This document shows, piece by piece, positions 61,905-64,000 of a DNA stretch of 64,000 nucleotides. Position 1 is the stretch's first letter, and each line of letters starts with the position of its first letter. The DNA is from Lewinellaceae bacterium (GTDB lineage: Bacteria; Bacteroidota; Bacteroidia; Chitinophagales; Saprospiraceae), in the NCBI GenBank assembly GCA_016708875.1, contig JADJFA010000042.1:131894-195893 (forward strand), given 5' to 3'. Made by a program: the position numbers and the translations under genes. The notes below the pieces were generated by a model. It saw only the letters and a list, made by a program, of their open reading frames with translations. It had not been told where the DNA came from and did no database searches.

Positions 61905-63086
61905 CTACTGCTTCATCTCTCCCCCATCCATCCCCAGCAATCCCATCATCCACGAATATTCGAGTGCGCGTTCTTCCAGACGCTTGAAACGCCCAGACGA
62001 ACCACCGTGCGAACCGCTCATGCTGGTTTTGAAAAGCAGCACGTTTTTGTCGGTTTTCAAATCACGCAGGCGGGCAACGTATTTAGCTGGCTCAAAATAT
62101 TGCACCTGCGAGTCCGCGAAAGAGGTGAGTACCAGCAGGTTGGGGTAATTGCCTTTTTTCAGATTGTCGTAGGGTGAGTAGGTTTTCATGTAATCGTACT
62201 CGGCTTTGTTGGCGGGGTTGCCCCATTCGGTGTACTCGCCCGTAGTAAGTGGAATGCTGGGATCGCTCATAGTTGTAATCACATCCACAAAAGGCACACC
62301 TGTGATAATGCCTTTAAAAAGATCGGGGCGCATATTTGTTACTGCGCCCATAAGCAGACCACCAGCCGAGCGGCCTTCGGCAAACAGACGGTCGGCGGAA
62401 GTGTATTTTTCTTTTACCAGGAAGTCGGCGCAGTCAACGAAGTCGTTGAATGTGTTCATTTTACGCATCATTTTCCCGTCCTCGTACCATTGGTAGCCCA
62501 TTTCCATTCCGCCGCGTATGTGGGCGATTGCGACCACAAAACCCCGGTCAAGCAGGCTAAGTTTGTCGCGGTTGAAAGACGGCGTGTAACTGAAGCCATA
62601 GGAGCCGTAGCCCGTGATATGGCAGGGTGCGGAGCCGTCGCGACGAACACCTTTTTTGTAAACCAGCGAGATGGGCACTTTCACGCCATCGCGGACAGTG
62701 GCCCACACGAATTCGGTTTGGTAGTTGTTTGCGTCGAACCCGCCCAAAACGGGGGCAATCTTCTTTACCTCCCTGGCCTTCGTTTCCATGTTGTAATCCA
62801 CGGTCGTCGAGGGTGTTTTCAAGGAAGAAAAATTGTAACGCAAGGTTTTGGTGTCAAATTCGGGGTTATTGTCCACCGAACAAGCGTAGGTGGGTTCGCC
62901 TACTTCAATGTAATGTTCGGCCTTGTCAGCCCAACGAATGATGTGAATCTGGCTAAGGCCGCCTTTATGCTCTGCGCTTACCAAGTGCTCTTTAAAAACG
63001 TCAAAACCATCCAGCAGCACGTCATTTCGATGGGGCAAAACGTCTTTCCAGTTTTCGCGACGGGGGTCTGAAACCGGGGCTTCCAT
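61905..63086 (-). CDS. S9A oligopeptidase lipoprotein, catalytic C-terminal segment
   Basis: Prolyl-oligopeptidase / oligopeptidase B-type serine peptidase. The end of the beta-propeller leads to VPISLVYKKGV and the catalytic domain: nucleophile FAEGRSAGGLLMGAVTN, the acid in LVLTSFADSQVQYF and the His in MSGSHGGSSGRF. The frame breaks at the A6 run 63224-63229 (plus strand); with one base more the upstream part reads on as EQFFFYQLLVHTNSGN. It converges with the toxin gene. Confidence 0.85.
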   Translation of the reverse strand: MEAPVSDPRRENWKDVLPHRNDVLLDGFDVFKEHLVSAEHKGGLSQIHIIRWADKAEHYIEVGEPTYACSVDNNPEFDTKTLRYNFSSLKTPSTTVDYNMETKAREVKKIAPVLGGFDANNYQTEFVWATVRDGVKVPISLVYKKGVRRDGSAPCHITGYGSYGFSYTPSFNRDKLSLLDRGFVVAIAHIRGGMEMGYQWYEDGKMMRKMNTFNDFVDCADFLVKEKYTSADRLFAEGRSAGGLLMGAVTNMRPDLFKGIITGVPFVDVITTMSDPSIPLTTGEYTEWGNPANKAEYDYMKTYSPYDNLKKGNYPNLLVLTSFADSQVQYFEPAKYVARLRDLKTDKNVLLFKTSMSGSHGGSSGRFKRLEERALEYSWMMGLLGMDGGEMKQ

Positions 63087-64000
63087 GAGGCGAAAGTTCT
63101 TCGCATCCCAGTTGGTGCGGATGAGAAACTTGTCGTTCCAATGCTCAATGCTGTAATAGAAATCTTTTTCGCGGGGACGGAGCGTTTGGAAATTCCCGGA
63201 GTTTGTGTGTACGAGCAGTTGATAAAAAAGAATTGCTCGCTCTTGGATTTACTGAGGTAGGCGTACTGCGTCTCGTCTTTTTCGTGGTACATGAGCACGT
63301 CTTGTTTTTGGGATGTACCTATGACGTGCCGCCAGATTTTGTCATTACGCAGGATAACCGAGTCCTTCGTGTCGTACAGGATTGTTTTGTGGTCGTTGGC
63401 CCACACGAATGCCCCTCCGATGTCGAAGGATTCGGACAAGTTTTGCCCAGTCGAGAGGTTTTTGAAGTAAATTTTGTACAAATTCCGTCCACTGTAATCC
63501 ACGGAATAGGCAAGCAACTGATTGTCGAGGCTGACCTGCAGATCGCCAACCTGGCAATATTCTTTGCCTTCAGCGAGCGCGTTTACATCTACCAAAACCT
63601 CTTCAGCAGCATTCAGATCGCCTTTCTTTCGCGTATAAACAGGATATTCTTTGCCCGTTTCGAAGCGCGAAACATACCAATAGCCATTTTTGAAATAAGG
63701 AACTGTTTGGTCGTCTTCTTTGATGCGGGCCTTGAGTTCGTCGTACAATTTTGAGCGCAGGCCTTTCACGGGTGCGAGTACGGAATCGGCATAGCGGTTT
63801 TCGGCTTCGAGATAAGTTTTTACGGCGGGGTTTTCGCGCTCGTTGAGCCAGTAGTATTCGTCTGTGCGTTTGTCACCCCAAGCGGTGGTTAGTTCTTTGG
63901 GTTTTTGCTCAGGGTGCGGTGGGATGAATGGGCTGGGGTTGAAGATAGATGGGAGCACGTTGGTGGTGGATTGGTTGGCAGGAGGTGTGTTTTGGCAAGT
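62978..64000 (-). CDS. S9A oligopeptidase lipoprotein, N-terminal segment (5' end outside window)
   Basis: The frame is open to the window edge, and the residues at the edge read T-C-Q-N-T-P-P-A-N-Q-S, where C looks like a lipobox cysteine, so a lipoprotein signal lies just outside and the GTG at 63956-63958 is not the start. Then TAWGDKRTDEYYWLNERENPAVKTYLEAEN, the usual S9A beginning, and propeller blades. After about 63224 the sequence read is out of frame. Confidence 0.82.
   Translation of the reverse strand, partial: TCQNTPPANQSTTNVLPSIFNPSPFIPPHPEQKPKELTTAWGDKRTDEYYWLNERENPAVKTYLEAENRYADSVLAPVKGLRSKLYDELKARIKEDDQTVPYFKNGYWYVSRFETGKEYPVYTRKKGDLNAAEEVLVDVNALAEGKEYCQVGDLQVSLDNQLLAYSVDYSGRNLYKIYFKNLSTGQNLSESFDIGGAFVWANDHKTILYDTKDSVILRNDKIWRHVIGTSQKQDVLMYHEKDETQYAYLSKSKSEQFFFINCSYTQTPGISKRSVPAKKISITALSIGTTSFSSAPTGMRRTFASWKPRFQTPVAKTGKTFCPIEMTCCWMVLTFLKSTW

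Noticed and set aside
1..64000. tRNA, rRNA or riboswitch genes
   Set aside because: I looked for cloverleaf-like and conserved rRNA segments and saw none that I could support; a covariance-model search would be needed to exclude small RNAs.

Overview
The window looks like a chromosomal segment of a Bacteroidota bacterium, most likely of the Saprospiria (Saprospiraceae / Haliscomenobacter / Lewinella relatives). The signs are many secreted proteins with type IX secretion system (T9SS) C-terminal sorting domains, giant SprB-repeat adhesins, a type III glutamine synthetase, starts without Shine-Dalgarno sequences, and repeated promoter boxes of the Bacteroidota form TAnnTTTG (sometimes with TTG 17-20 bases upstream). 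I see no rRNA, tRNA, CRISPR array, phage or complete insertion sequence.

Layout. 1-4544: 3' part of a very large secreted protein (P-domain, Cys-rich domains, dockerin-like and cohesin-like modules, T9SS signal). 5084-12762: glutamine synthetase III, a small unknown protein, a secreted esterase-like protein, a beta-barrel, a membrane-anchored protein and a secreted thioredoxin/dockerin/T9SS protein. 12863-16977: a peroxide-defence cluster (di-haem cytochrome c peroxidase, OxyR, catalase, MsrB). 17155-26599: a MoxR ATPase, FolB fused to a Cys-rich domain, polyphosphate glucokinase, pepA-pdxA, small exported proteins, a glucosaminidase and a GT39-like glycosyltransferase. 26644-41248: a TlpA-like lipoprotein, then two tandem ~6.8 kb SprB-repeat adhesin genes. 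The downstream copy (27425-34250) is broken in many places; the upstream copy (34435-41248) is nearly intact. 41456-50188: a McrB-N-like protein, an aminotransferase, a kelch protein, a thioredoxin/T9SS protein and small accessory genes. 50198-56151: a GH2-GH53 fusion for galactan degradation, a DUF998 membrane protein, an orphan T9SS domain and a secreted hydrolase-like protein. 56315-64000: a Fur-family regulator, scpA, uvrA, a RelE/ParE-type toxin-antitoxin pair and an S9 oligopeptidase lipoprotein that runs off the window.

Main themes. First, surface and secreted biology: at least eight proteins carry T9SS signals. They include adhesins, secreted thioredoxins, and an architecture holding dockerin-like and cohesin-like modules on one chain. 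Second, the intergenic DNA is full of short palindromic repeats, several of which touch coding sequence: they supply stop codons to msrB and moxR, an in-frame stretch near the UvrA N-terminus, and possibly the ScpA N-terminus. Third, frameshifts interrupt many otherwise conserved genes (uvrA, scpA, Fur, S9 peptidase, kelch and others). In most cases adding one base to a homopolymer restores the family sequence, so sequencing undercalls are at least as likely as real decay. This should be kept in mind before calling any of them pseudogenes.
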